A stretch of 64,000 nt of DNA from Acidobacteriota bacterium (GTDB lineage Bacteria > Acidobacteriota > UBA6911). The position numbers and the translations under genes were made by a program. Positions 44,918 to 53,890 of the stretch are shown here, one piece after another; position 1 is the stretch's first letter, and each line of letters opens with the position of its first letter. The notes under the pieces were generated by a model. It had not been told where the DNA came from. It worked only from the letters and a program-made list of their open reading frames with translations, and searched no databases. The stretch lies in the NCBI GenBank assembly GCA_012729555.1, contig JAAYCX010000011.1:105628-169627 (forward strand). The letters are read 5' to 3'.

Positions 44918-46819
44918 ATGATGCGACGGTTTTCCTTCCTTTGCGCCGCAATGGCCGCCGTGGCGGTCCTCGTCTCCTCACTCCCGGGGGCCATGCCGCC
45001 CCCGGGGCAGTACCGCAATTTCTCCGTCTCCGTCTACGCCCGCGTCTACGAGGTGCGGCGGATGGCCGACCCCGAGTGGCTCCAGGCCCGCTGGGACGCG
45101 ATAGCGCGCCAGGTGAAGGTCGACAAGATTTACCTGGAAACCCACCGGGACACGATCGTCGCGGACGAGGAGACGGTGAAGCGGGCGGCCGACTTTTTCC
45201 GGAAGCGGGGGCTGGAGGTCGCCGGCGGCATCACCCTGACCGTCAACGAGAGCAACCGCTTCGAGACCTACTGCTACAGCAACCCCGAACACCGGGACAA
45301 GGTCCGGCAGGTGGTCGAGTTCACGGCCGGGCTCTTCGACGAAATCATCCTGGACGACTTCTTCTTCACCAACTGCAAGTGCGAGCGCTGCATCCGGGCC
45401 AAGGGGGAGAAGAGCTGGACCGGCTTCCGCCTGCAGTTGATGGACGAAGCCGCCCGCAACCTCGTCATCGGGCCGGCGAAACGGGTGAACCCCCGGGTCC
45501 GGATGGTGGTCAAGTACCCGAACTGGTACGAGCACTTCCAGGGGCTCGGCTTCGATCTCGAGCGGGGGCCCGTGCTGTTCGACGGCATCTACACCGGCAC
45601 GGAGACGCGCGACCGGACCGGCGACCAGCACCTGCAGCAGTACCTGGGGTATTCGATTTTCCGCTACTTCGAGAACATCCGCCCCGGGCACAACGGCGGC
45701 GGCTGGGTCGACACCTACGGGGGGCGCTACCCCGACCGCTACGCGGAACAGATCTGGCTCACCCTGTTCGCCCGGGCCCCGGAAATCACCCTCTTCGACT
45801 TCGCCCAGCTCGAGCGCCCGATCCGCCCGGCCGACCGGGCGCCCTGGCAGGATCTCGGGCCCAGCTTCGATTTCGACGCCATGGCGGCCTCGGTCGCCGC
45901 CCCGGAAGGGGGGGAGACCCCTCCGCTCACCTTCGCGCGCGCTGCGGGGTACGCGCTCGGGGAGGCGGACCGGTTCCTGGGCCAGCTCGGCCGTCCCGTC
46001 GGGCTCGCGAGCTACAAGCCCTATCATTCCACGGGCGAGGATTTCCTCCATAACTACCTGGGGATGATCGGCATCCCGATCGACCTCCTCCCGCGCTTTC
46101 CTGAAGACGCGCCCATGGTGCTGCTGACCGAGTCGGCAGCCTTCGATGCCGGCATCGTGGACAAGATCAAGCGCCAGCTGACGGCGGGCAAATCGGTGAC
46201 CATCACCTCGGGCCTGCTGCGGGCGCTCGAAGGGAAGGGGATCGGGGATATCGCCGAGATCCGCGACACCGGCCGGAGGGCGATCGTCAGGAATTTCCGG
46301 GGCCAGCCCGAGCTCCCTCCGGGCCTGCGCATCCTCATCCCGCAGCTCCAGTACCTCACCAACGACGCCTGGGAACTGGCGAGCGCCATGACCCAGAACG
46401 ACCTCGGGTACCCGCTCCTCGTCCAGGCCGCCTACGGCGGGGGGACCCTTTACGTCCTGACGGTCCCGGACAACTTCAGCGACCTTTACAGCTTCCCCCC
46501 CCCGGTGCTCACGCAGATCCGCAACGTTCTGCTCGGCGGGATGTTCGTGCGGGTGGAGGCGCCGGGAGACGTCGCGCTCTTCGTCTATGACAACGGCACC
46601 TTCATCGTGGAGTCGTTCCGTCCGGAACCGGTCGCCGTCACCCTGTCGCTCGACGCCCGGTACACGGGGGTGCGGGAAGTGACCACGGGGGAGACCCTGG
46701 CGGGCAAGGCGGGGACTTCAGGCGGCTTCGGGCTCTTCGGCGCGGGGGGGGTGAAGCGCACGACGGTCCCGGTCGAGATAAAACCCCATTCCTACCGGGT
46801 GTTCGCCGCGCTCCCCTGA
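44918..46819 (+). CDS. Secreted protein with putative TIM-barrel glycoside hydrolase-like domain
   Basis: 633 residues. A signal peptide (about 6-26) is followed by a barrel-like domain (about 30-330): VYEVRRMADPEWLQARWDA, IYLETHRD, FDEIILDDFFFTNCKCERCI, with paired aspartates typical of GH active sites. A Rossmann-like middle (about 370-540) and a beta-sandwich C-terminus with TVPVEIKPHSYRVF follow. Resembles uncharacterised secreted sugar-active proteins; no substrate can be named. The CKCERC cysteines may bind metal. It follows the OMP gene by 75 bases and overlaps the end of purF by 28 bases. Confidence 0.6.
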   Translation: MMRRFSFLCAAMAAVAVLVSSLPGAMPPPGQYRNFSVSVYARVYEVRRMADPEWLQARWDAIARQVKVDKIYLETHRDTIVADEETVKRAADFFRKRGLEVAGGITLTVNESNRFETYCYSNPEHRDKVRQVVEFTAGLFDEIILDDFFFTNCKCERCIRAKGEKSWTGFRLQLMDEAARNLVIGPAKRVNPRVRMVVKYPNWYEHFQGLGFDLERGPVLFDGIYTGTETRDRTGDQHLQQYLGYSIFRYFENIRPGHNGGGWVDTYGGRYPDRYAEQIWLTLFARAPEITLFDFAQLERPIRPADRAPWQDLGPSFDFDAMAASVAAPEGGETPPLTFARAAGYALGEADRFLGQLGRPVGLASYKPYHSTGEDFLHNYLGMIGIPIDLLPRFPEDAPMVLLTESAAFDAGIVDKIKRQLTAGKSVTITSGLLRALEGKGIGDIAEIRDTGRRAIVRNFRGQPELPPGLRILIPQLQYLTNDAWELASAMTQNDLGYPLLVQAAYGGGTLYVLTVPDNFSDLYSFPPPVLTQIRNVLLGGMFVRVEAPGDVALFVYDNGTFIVESFRPEPVAVTLSLDARYTGVREVTTGETLAGKAGTSGGFGLFGAGGVKRTTVPVEIKPHSYRVFAALP

Positions 46820-48222
46820 CACCCCGTCCAGCAGTATGTGCAGATCCCCTCGATCGGCCGGCCGATGGCCGCGGCCATGTCCCCGATGTCCTGGTACAGG
46901 AGCGAATCGGCCCCCAGTTCCTGGGCGATCGCGGAGACCATCTTCCCGAATTTGGCCGACCGGGTGTCGAGGTACTCGGTGACATCGGGGATGTCGCTCC
47001 CCTCCAGGGCCCGGATCGCCTTGCGCGCGGCCAGCTCCTTGGTCGTGCGCGTCGACTCGTTGTAGATGCAGGGGAACACAAGCGGGGGGCAGGCGATGCG
47101 GATGTGCACCTCGCGGGCCCCGTTGGCCAGCAGCTTTTCCTTGATCATCCTCCGGAGCTGGGTGCCGCGCACGATGGAATCGTCGCAGAGGACGATGCGC
47201 TTGTCCCGGATGAGCTCGGGGATCGCGATCAGTTTCATGTTGGCGATCAGGTCGCGCGTCGCCTGCTCCGAGGGCATGTAGCTCCGGGGCCAGGAGGGGG
47301 TGTACTTGACCAGCGGGCGGGCGTAGGGGATCCCCGATTCGTTGGCGTAACCGATGGCGTGCCCCACGCCGCTGTCGGGGACGCCGGAAACGATGTCGGC
47401 CGTGAAGCCGGCGGCCCGGTCCCGGCGCGCCAGCAGCGCTCCGCTGCGGTAGCGCGCCTGTTCCACGTTGATCCCGTGGATGGAGCTGGCGGGGAAGCTG
47501 GTGTAGATCCAGAGAAAGGCGCAGGGCCTGCCCAGGGTCGGCTCGGTTCCGCAGCGCTTGACGATCCCCCGTTCGGAGATCAGCACCACGTCGCCGGGCG
47601 CGAGCTCGGCGATGGTCCTGAAGCCCAGGTTGGGAAACGCGGTGGTTTCGGTGGTGACGGCGAACCCGTCGCCGTTCTCCCCGATGACGAGGGTGGAATG
47701 CCCCTCCCGGTCCCGCGCCGCGTAGATGCCGTCCTTGGTCAGCGCCAGCAGCGATACCGAACCCTCGATCTGGGCGAAGACGGAGAGGATGCCCGACTCG
47801 AGGCTGTCGGCGCGGCTGATGATTTCGGCGATGACCTCGGCGGGGCTGATGGTGGAATCGGGCTGGATCTCGGCAAACGTCGAACCCTCCGACTGGAGCC
47901 GGGCGATGATGGCGTCGAGGTTGTGGATGTTGCCGTTGATGACCACGGAGAAGACCCCGAGGCGGGACGAGAGCACCACCGGCTGGATGTCGTAGCCGAT
48001 GACGCCGATGCCGTAGGGGCCGCCCATCCTTTCGTAATCGTGCCGGAACTTGGGCCGGAAGTTTTCCCCGCGGATGTCGTGAATCTTGCGCTCGATCCCC
48101 CGGTCGCGGTACACGGCCATCCCGGCGTAGTCGGTGCCGAGGTGGCTGTGGTAGTCGAGACCGTAATAGAGCGATTGAATACAGTTGCCCTTCCTGGATG
48201 CCGCGCCGAAGATTCCGGACAT
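46792..48222 (-). CDS. PurF-like amidophosphoribosyltransferase lacking the N-terminal nucleophile
   Basis: 476 residues with the PurF layout. The N-terminal Ntn amidotransferase domain (1-235) and a phosphoribosyltransferase domain with the PRPP loop IVLCDDSIVRGTQ (about 342-356) are both recognisable. The protein begins MSGIFG, whereas PurF needs Cys after Met as glutaminase nucleophile. Here that residue is Ser (TCC), so glutamine hydrolysis should fail; it may use ammonia, or be a regulatory or repurposed paralogue. Similar MSGxFG proteins exist in other anaerobes as far as I recall. C-terminal cysteines (CTYCWTGC) are a further difference from standard PurF. Start: ATG behind AAAGGAG. 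Confidence 0.85.
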   Translation of the reverse strand: MSGIFGAASRKGNCIQSLYYGLDYHSHLGTDYAGMAVYRDRGIERKIHDIRGENFRPKFRHDYERMGGPYGIGVIGYDIQPVVLSSRLGVFSVVINGNIHNLDAIIARLQSEGSTFAEIQPDSTISPAEVIAEIISRADSLESGILSVFAQIEGSVSLLALTKDGIYAARDREGHSTLVIGENGDGFAVTTETTAFPNLGFRTIAELAPGDVVLISERGIVKRCGTEPTLGRPCAFLWIYTSFPASSIHGINVEQARYRSGALLARRDRAAGFTADIVSGVPDSGVGHAIGYANESGIPYARPLVKYTPSWPRSYMPSEQATRDLIANMKLIAIPELIRDKRIVLCDDSIVRGTQLRRMIKEKLLANGAREVHIRIACPPLVFPCIYNESTRTTKELAARKAIRALEGSDIPDVTEYLDTRSAKFGKMVSAIAQELGADSLLYQDIGDMAAAIGRPIEGICTYCWTGCQGSAANTR

Positions 48223-48252
48223 ACCCTGCTCCTTTTGCTTGAGTGCGCCGGA

Positions 48253-48261
48253 ACTATACCA
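48253..48261 (-). promoter_or_regulatory. Extended -10 promoter of the purF-like gene
   Basis: On the minus strand TGGTATAGT (48261-48253) is an extended -10 element, about 30 bases before the ATG. No -35 box is evident. Confidence 0.5.
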
Positions 48262-48291
48262 GAAAACGGCCGTGCGGGGGAGGCGGATGCG

Positions 48292-49911
48292 CTACCGGAG
48301 CGGGGGTATCCCCTCGCGCTCGGTCCAGTTGGCCGCCTGCCACGCCCGCTGCCCCTCCCGGGACAGGTGCCGCTTGTCCCCGTCGCGCGTCACCCGGATG
48401 GCGGCGTCGGGGCCGCCGGCGGGGCAGTTGTATTCGCAGATGCCGCACCCCACGCAGCGGGCGGGGTCCACGTAGGGGAACCCCTGGCGGGGCTGGGCGT
48501 CCCCCTCGCCGGCGGGATGCCCGATCTCGGCCCCGCTCTCGTCCAGCCAGTAGATGGCGCTGTAGGAGCAGACCTCGTCGCAGACCAGGCACTGTTTGCG
48601 CGATTCCCAGACGACGCAGGAGGAGCGGTTGATGACGGCTCGCCCTATGAACAGGTGCTCCTTTTCCGGGATGGTGAACGATTCGATGGCGTCCGTGGGG
48701 CAGACCTCGCCGCAGAGGTTGCAGTTCTGGCTGCATTCGCCCACGCGGGGCATCAGCACCGGGGTCCAGATCGCGCCCGGTCCCCCTTCGAAGAGCGCCG
48801 GCTGGAGTCCGTTGGTCGGGCATATTTTCATGCAGGCGCCGCAGCGGACGCAGCGCTCGGTGAAGAGCTCCTCGGCCGCCGACCCGGGGGGACGGATCAG
48901 CCGTTTGCCGGTGATGTGGCTCTCCCCGTCCCGCGTGGGGCGCCGCGCCAGGGCCGACGATGCGCCCAGCCCCCAGACGGCGCCCACGCCGATGCCGGTG
49001 AGGAGGCGCCTGCGGTTGAGGTCGAGCGGGAGGCTCCTCTCCGGCTTGCCGGGGGCCATCCGGATCGCCCCCTGCGGGCAGAGTTCGTCGCAGGAGTAGC
49101 AGAAGATGCACTCGGCCGCGGCGGTTCGCTTCCCCTTGGCGCCGATCGCGTCCATCTTGCAGTCCCGCTGGCAGAGGGTGCATTCGTTGCACCCGGCGCC
49201 CACCCGGCGGCGGAAGAGGGGGACGCGTGCGACAATGCCCAGCAGGGCGCCCAGCGGACAGAGGCTGCGGCACCAGAACCGGCGGGAGAGGACGCCGCCG
49301 GCGAGAATGGCCGCCAGCATCAGCAGCGCGGCGAACCCCGACCCGTACGCCGCCCGCTGATCGGGAAAGATCGCCGGGAATTCCATCCAGCCCAAACCCG
49401 GGACCGCCGAGAGCGCATGGACCGCACGGTCGAGGGGGGCGAAGAACCCGAGGGTCAGGCTCCGGAAGGTGAGGGCGATCGGGTCGAGGAACCAGACCAG
49501 CTGCGATCCCAGGATGGCGCTCGCGGCCACGGCCGCCAGGACGTAGTACTTCAACCGGGGCCAGGAACGCTCCCGGTGGGTGCGGCGTTCCCGATTGGGC
49601 CGCACCCCCTTGTCCGCGCCGTCGATCAGGGTTCCGAGCGGGCAGACCCAGCCGCAGAAGGCCCGGCCGAAAAGAAGGGTCAGGAGCAGCACCGGCACCG
49701 TCCAGAGCGCGACCGAGAGGAGGAAGGTGCGCGATGCGGCGAGCGCCGTCCAGCCGAGCAGGGGGTCGATGCGGAGGAAGAAATCGGCGGGGAGGAAGGC
49801 CCCGACCGTCATCCGGCCGTCCGCCCAGTCGATCTGGCGCGCGGTCTGGAAGAAAAGCACGAAAAAGAGGATGAGGAAAAAGAGCTGGCTGCCTCTTCGG
49901 ACGGTTTTCAT
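48292..49911 (-). CDS. NapH/NapG-like fused polyferredoxin membrane protein
   Basis: 539 residues. The first part is NapH/YccM-like: about four membrane helices with FCGWVCPLG (85-93) and WCRSLCPLG (213-221), followed by ferredoxin cysteines CNECTLCQRDC (241-251) and a CIFCYSCDELC group (268-278). A second part begins with LNRRRLLTGIGVGAVWG (299-315), like the Tat signal of NapG-type ferredoxins, and carries clusters CVRCGACMKIC (354-364), CSQNCNLCGEVC (393-404), CLVCDEVC and CVGCGICEYNC. It looks like a quinol-linked electron conduit joined to its periplasmic ferredoxin. No nap or nos genes are nearby. Last gene of the DUF362 operon. Confidence 0.82.
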   Translation of the reverse strand: MKTVRRGSQLFFLILFFVLFFQTARQIDWADGRMTVGAFLPADFFLRIDPLLGWTALAASRTFLLSVALWTVPVLLLTLLFGRAFCGWVCPLGTLIDGADKGVRPNRERRTHRERSWPRLKYYVLAAVAASAILGSQLVWFLDPIALTFRSLTLGFFAPLDRAVHALSAVPGLGWMEFPAIFPDQRAAYGSGFAALLMLAAILAGGVLSRRFWCRSLCPLGALLGIVARVPLFRRRVGAGCNECTLCQRDCKMDAIGAKGKRTAAAECIFCYSCDELCPQGAIRMAPGKPERSLPLDLNRRRLLTGIGVGAVWGLGASSALARRPTRDGESHITGKRLIRPPGSAAEELFTERCVRCGACMKICPTNGLQPALFEGGPGAIWTPVLMPRVGECSQNCNLCGEVCPTDAIESFTIPEKEHLFIGRAVINRSSCVVWESRKQCLVCDEVCSYSAIYWLDESGAEIGHPAGEGDAQPRQGFPYVDPARCVGCGICEYNCPAGGPDAAIRVTRDGDKRHLSREGQRAWQAANWTEREGIPPLR

Positions 49912-49936
49912 AGAGTCGGTACCCGGTGGCTGCGGG

Positions 49937-50866
49937 TCAGGCCCGCCTGACGACGATGTTGGAGCTGCTGCCTTCGCCGAGGCCCAGGTCCGCCGCTTTT
50001 CCGATGTAGGGGACCGCCGACGGTTCCAGGTCGAACAGCCCGCAGGCGTAGGCGTCGGCGGCGACCGGGTCGAAGGACACGATCACCTCCCCGGGTTCGC
50101 GCGTCTTGCCGGGCCCCTTCGGCCCGTTGGTGACCAGGATGCGGGACGCGTCCATGACGGTGAGGTCGACGGCCACCGCGCTGGCGTAGTCGGCGATGTA
50201 CTGGGCGAGGTCCGGGCTCGAGTGCCAAGCCTGGCGGTTGAAATTCACCCCCATGAGGTTTTTGAGCCCTAGCGTCAGCTGCGTCTGGGAGTGGTGCTTG
50301 GCCTTGGGCATGTTGATGAACACGTCCGCCTCGAGCACCGCGCGGGCCAGCGTGTCCCGCTTCATCATCCTGCCGCGGGGCACCTCGATCGGGGCGAAAT
50401 CCCGCTCGGTCGCCGCGTAGATCAGCTCGGCCCCCCCCTGGCGCGCGGCGGCGGCGATGCCGGAAACGGCGAGCACCTGCGCCGCCGGGCGGTCGATCGT
50501 ATGCTCGAAGATGGTGATCTTGCCCGCTCCCGCCTCGCGGCAGAGCTCGATCATGGCCGAGAGCAGCCTGGGGTCGGTATTGGCGGCCTGGGCGGGGGTG
50601 CGGGACCAGGCGGCGTTGGGCTTGAGGACCACGCGGCTCCCGGGCCGGATGAACTCGAGGCCCCCGGCTGCGGCCAGCGCCGACCGGAGGGCCGTGACGG
50701 GGTCGGCGTCCTTGCCCACGTACACCTCCCCTTTTCCCTTTCCCGCCGTCAGCGAGGCGCGCCCGGGCGCGGCCGTCCCGCCCGGGTCCGGACCCCGGCC
50801 GCACCCGCCGATGGCGGCGCCGCCGCAGGCCATTCCGGCCAGTCCGAGGAATCTGCGTCTATCCAT
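49937..50866 (-). CDS. Tat-exported DUF362 protein (second copy)
   Basis: 309 residues. A twin-arginine lipoprotein-like signal, DRRRFLGLAGMACGG, with a second cysteine downstream in GGCG that could be a lipobox. DUF362 motifs follow: GSRVVLKPNAAW, FINMPKAKHH and TLGLKNLMGVNF. DUF362 proteins often associate with ferredoxins; the biochemical role is unknown. Start: ATG at 50866; a GTG six codons upstream is possible. It lies 25 bases before the NapH/NapG-like gene. Confidence 0.8.
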   Translation of the reverse strand: MDRRRFLGLAGMACGGAAIGGCGRGPDPGGTAAPGRASLTAGKGKGEVYVGKDADPVTALRSALAAAGGLEFIRPGSRVVLKPNAAWSRTPAQAANTDPRLLSAMIELCREAGAGKITIFEHTIDRPAAQVLAVSGIAAAARQGGAELIYAATERDFAPIEVPRGRMMKRDTLARAVLEADVFINMPKAKHHSQTQLTLGLKNLMGVNFNRQAWHSSPDLAQYIADYASAVAVDLTVMDASRILVTNGPKGPGKTREPGEVIVSFDPVAADAYACGLFDLEPSAVPYIGKAADLGLGEGSSSNIVVRRA

Positions 50867-50900
50867 GGGTCTCCCTTGCCACACGCGGCCGTCCGGCCGG

Positions 50901-51425
50901 TCAGTCCGCCCGGGCCGGGGCGGCGCGCCCGAGCATCGTTTTGAGAAACAACTCCGTCTGCCGCCGCCCCTTCTCCCCGGCGTCGTAGGCCACGACCGAG
51001 AGGAAGACGCGTCCCGCGACCGCGTAGCCCGACGTGCTCCCGGCGCCCGCGGCGGTGAAACGGTCCCAGTCTGTATTACGCGGCGCCGGCCCCCCTGTTT
51101 CCATCCGGTAGCGGTCGGCGAGAAACCCGCGCGCCTCCTGCGGCGACCGCGCGGTGTGCACGGTCACCTCGAGATACTCCCCCGCGTTTTCGTACAGGCG
51201 CCGGAGCGCTTCGAGCATCCCCGCGCGGGTGTAGACCTCGTACCCGCCGTTGTAGATGTCCTGGAGCCCGTCCCCGCGCCCGTAGACGGTCGATCCCGGG
51301 ACCGCGCTCCAGCCGGCCGCGGGGCGGTCCACGGCGATCTTTTCCAGGTCCGCGCGGGCTCCCCGGGCGGCGGGGAGACCGAGGAGGGACGCCAGCAGGG
51401 TGAGGGACAGGAGGTTCCGGTTCAT
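50901..51425 (-). CDS. Exported DUF6599-like protein
   Basis: 174 residues. Signal peptide MNRNLLSLTLLASLLGLPAA. The segment GWSAVPGSTVYGRGDGLQDI followed by YNGGYEVY and a ...EYLEVTVHTARSPQEARGF strand resembles DUF6599, a family of periplasmic proteins with a 'GxxLYDYINGGAE' core. No catalytic motif is visible. Located between the two DUF362 genes, 5 bases after the upstream stop. Confidence 0.6.
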   Translation of the reverse strand: MNRNLLSLTLLASLLGLPAARGARADLEKIAVDRPAAGWSAVPGSTVYGRGDGLQDIYNGGYEVYTRAGMLEALRRLYENAGEYLEVTVHTARSPQEARGFLADRYRMETGGPAPRNTDWDRFTAAGAGSTSGYAVAGRVFLSVVAYDAGEKGRRQTELFLKTMLGRAAPARAD

Positions 51426-51430
51426 GGCCC

Positions 51431-52426
51431 TCATCCTATCCTGACGATGTCCATCCGGGACGGGTCGTCCACCCCCAGCCCCCGCGAGGCGGCGGTCGCG
51501 ATCCAGGTCGGTTCCCGTCCGGCAGCGGCCAGCGTGGGCAGGCCGGTGGCCTTGCGCCGCTCCTCGATGATGCGCCACTCCATGGCGTCCACGGCCACGG
51601 GGTCGCGGGCGATGAGCAGTCCGGCGTAGTCCCACAGCGCGTCACGCCGCAGGGGCGGGCCTCCGTCGGCCTGGGGGCGCAGCGCGTCCATGACGATGAG
51701 GCGCGTCTTCCGGCGGATGACGGGGATCTCGTTCAGGTCCGCGAGGTAGGGATCGCAGTGGTTCGCGTGGCAGCGCCCCGGGTTGTCGAAGCTCCCGTAA
51801 TGGTTTTTCATCGCCCCGGTGACCCCCGCCATCCCGTGGTCCTTCATGAAGGGGACGTTGACCAGGGCGGTGATGTCGCGCGTGAGGATCCTGGTCAGGC
51901 GGCCGCTGATCTGCCCCTGGACCGTCGGCTCGTCCTCCCACACCCCGTCGTTGGCCAGGACGCGCACCCCGTCCCCCTCCTTGCTGATGGTGTAGCCGCT
52001 CTTGAGCAGGTCCCCCGTGGAGCGGTCCCAGATGATGACGTTCGAGGGCTTGACGCCGCTTGCGACCAGGGCGGCGGCGACCGCGTGCGCCACGGCCGGG
52101 TGGGTGGAGGCCCCCCGTCCGAAGAGGCAGTTGATCTTCACCCCCACGACATCTTCAGGGGTGAACAGCGATCTCCACGCCGCCCGGGCATCGGAGTGCC
52201 CCGTGAGCCGGGCCACCCCCTGGTCGAGCATGCGGGCCAGGACCGCGGTGTCGACGTCCGCGTCCCCGGCGGGGGTGAGCACGGCCGGGTCGCGCACGAT
52301 GACGAGGCGCGATTTCGGCGCTTCCTGGGCTTTCGCGAATCTTCCCGTGATTGAAGGGTGGGCGGCCGCCGCGCCCAGGGCGACGGCCTGTTTCAAAAAC
52401 CGCCTGCGGTCGGGTATATGGGACAT
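51431..52426 (-). CDS. Tat-exported DUF362 protein (first copy)
   Basis: 331 residues. Twin-arginine signal DRRRFLKQAVALGAAAA, then DUF362 motifs VGVKINCLFGRG, VPFMKDHGMAGVTGAMKNHYG and a Cys/His-rich patch CHANHCDPYL. It is clearly diverged from the second DUF362 protein, so the two probably play different roles in one complex. The gene heads the operon; it starts with a strong in-frame ATG and a GGATCC-type leader (weak ribosome-binding site AAAGGATCCGG). Confidence 0.8.
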   Translation of the reverse strand: MSHIPDRRRFLKQAVALGAAAAHPSITGRFAKAQEAPKSRLVIVRDPAVLTPAGDADVDTAVLARMLDQGVARLTGHSDARAAWRSLFTPEDVVGVKINCLFGRGASTHPAVAHAVAAALVASGVKPSNVIIWDRSTGDLLKSGYTISKEGDGVRVLANDGVWEDEPTVQGQISGRLTRILTRDITALVNVPFMKDHGMAGVTGAMKNHYGSFDNPGRCHANHCDPYLADLNEIPVIRRKTRLIVMDALRPQADGGPPLRRDALWDYAGLLIARDPVAVDAMEWRIIEERRKATGLPTLAAAGREPTWIATAASRGLGVDDPSRMDIVRIG

Positions 52427-52571
52427 CCGGATCCTTTCCTTGGACCATAAACAGGGAACCGGGGCCCACGCGCCCCGTTTCCGGAAGGGTAGGATACGGC
52501 CTGTTCAAAGTCAATAATTCCCGGTTCGCGATTTTTTGAACCCCGCCTCCCCGGGAAACGTAAGGCAGGAG

Positions 52572-52577
52572 TATAAT
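52572..52577 (+). promoter_or_regulatory. -10 element before the small membrane protein
   Basis: A perfect TATAAT, 26 bases upstream of the GTG/ATG. No -35 box was found at the right distance. Confidence 0.4.
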
Positions 52578-52603
52578 CGCGGCTCGAAGAAAAGGGGTGG
52601 GTG

Positions 52604-52987
52604 ATGGATCAGCATATCAAGGTCCTGGGGGTTCTGAACATCGTCTGCGGGGCGCTGGGTGTCCTCGGCGCCGTGGCGATCCTGGCCGTCTTCGGCGGGG
52701 TGATCGGGATCGTCGGGGCCGCGTCGCCCCCCTCCGTGCACCCGGCGGTGGCGCCCTCGGTCCTGGCCGTGGTCGGTGGGGCGATCGCCCTGCTGCTCCT
52801 CCTGCTCTCCGCCCCCTCGATCGTCGCAGGCATCGGCCTGGTGCGGCTCCGGAACTGGGGCCGGATCCTGGGCGTCGTCGTCAGCGTCCTCCATCTGCTG
52901 AACTTCCCCTTCGGGACCGCGCTCGGGGCCTACGGCCTGTGGGTCCTCTCCTCGGACCGGAGCCGGGAGGCGTTCCTTTCGCGCTAA
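52604..52987 (+). CDS. Small membrane protein, unknown (DUF4064-like)
   Basis: 127 residues from the ATG at 52604 (a GTG immediately before would add one). Three or four hydrophobic segments (about 8-40, 52-78, 85-115) suggest a small integral membrane protein. No motif allows a function to be named. The DUF1848 gene begins 3 bases after the stop. Confidence 0.55.
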   Translation: MDQHIKVLGVLNIVCGALGVLGAVAILAVFGGVIGIVGAASPPSVHPAVAPSVLAVVGGAIALLLLLLSAPSIVAGIGLVRLRNWGRILGVVVSVLHLLNFPFGTALGAYGLWVLSSDRSREAFLSR

Positions 52988-52990
52988 GCC

Positions 52991-53878
52991 ATGGGTGCGA
53001 TCATCAGCGCGAGCCGGCGCACGGATATCCCGGCCTGGTATGCCGACTGGTTCATCGCGCGGGTCGAGGAGGGGTTCTGCGATGTCCCCCACCCGCGCGT
53101 CCGCGGCCGGGTGAGCCGCATCCCCCTCACCCCGGAGGAGGTGGCGCTGTTCGTGTTCTGGACCAAGAACCCGGCGCCGCTCGAGCCCCATCTCCCGCGT
53201 CTCGACCGGCGCGGCTACCGGTACGTTTTCCTTTACACCCTGAACGCCTACGGCCGGGAGATCGAACGGGGCATCCCCGATCGCGCCGGGCGCATCGCGT
53301 CCTTCCGGCGGCTGGCCGCCCGGGTGGGGGCGGAAAGGGTGGTCTGGCGCTACGATCCCATCCTCCTTTCGGCGCGCACCGGGGTCGACTGGCACCTGGA
53401 ACAATTTTCGGCGATCGCGCGGGCGCTCTCGGGCTCGACCAGTCGGGTAATCGTCAGCCTGGTCGATTTTTACCGGAAGACCGGGCCCGGTTTCCGGGAA
53501 ATGGAGCGGCGGGGGGTCCAGGCCGAGCGGACGCCCGGGGAGCGAGACCTGGGGATCCTCATCAGCGGGCTGGCTGCGACGGCCCGCGCATGCGGCATGG
53601 AGATCCGGAGCTGCGCCGAGCCCCTGGAGCGCTTCGGCGTGGAAGCGGGCAAATGCATCGACGACGTCCTGATCCGGCGCCTATTCGGGTTGACCGTCGG
53701 CCCGGGAAGGGACCGGGGGCAGCGGGAAGCGTGCCGCTGCGTCCCCAGCCGCGACATCGGCGTTTACGACACCTGCCCCGGGGGGTGCCTCTACTGCTAC
53801 GCGACGACCGATGCGGAAAGGGCGCGCAGGGCCGCGGCGCGGTGCGACCCCGCCTCGGGCGCGCTGGTCCGAACCTGA
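52991..53878 (+). CDS. DUF1848 protein with C-terminal cysteine cluster
   Basis: 295 residues. DUF1848 features: ISASRRTDIPAWYADWF at the start, VFWTKNP, and WRYDPI. The C-terminus carries CRCVPSRDIGVYDTCPGGCLYCYA, a CxC/CxxxCxxC-like group resembling an Fe-S site. The family resembles radical SAM barrels, with the cluster-like cysteines at the far end rather than the start. Function unknown. Confidence 0.75.
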   Translation: MGAIISASRRTDIPAWYADWFIARVEEGFCDVPHPRVRGRVSRIPLTPEEVALFVFWTKNPAPLEPHLPRLDRRGYRYVFLYTLNAYGREIERGIPDRAGRIASFRRLAARVGAERVVWRYDPILLSARTGVDWHLEQFSAIARALSGSTSRVIVSLVDFYRKTGPGFREMERRGVQAERTPGERDLGILISGLAATARACGMEIRSCAEPLERFGVEAGKCIDDVLIRRLFGLTVGPGRDRGQREACRCVPSRDIGVYDTCPGGCLYCYATTDAERARRAAARCDPASGALVRT

Positions 53879-53890
53879 GGATCGGGCCCG

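Noticed and set aside
48292..49911. Nitrate (nap) or nitrous oxide (nos) reductase operon
   Set aside because: Only the NapH/NapG-like electron conduit is seen; no catalytic napA or nosZ.
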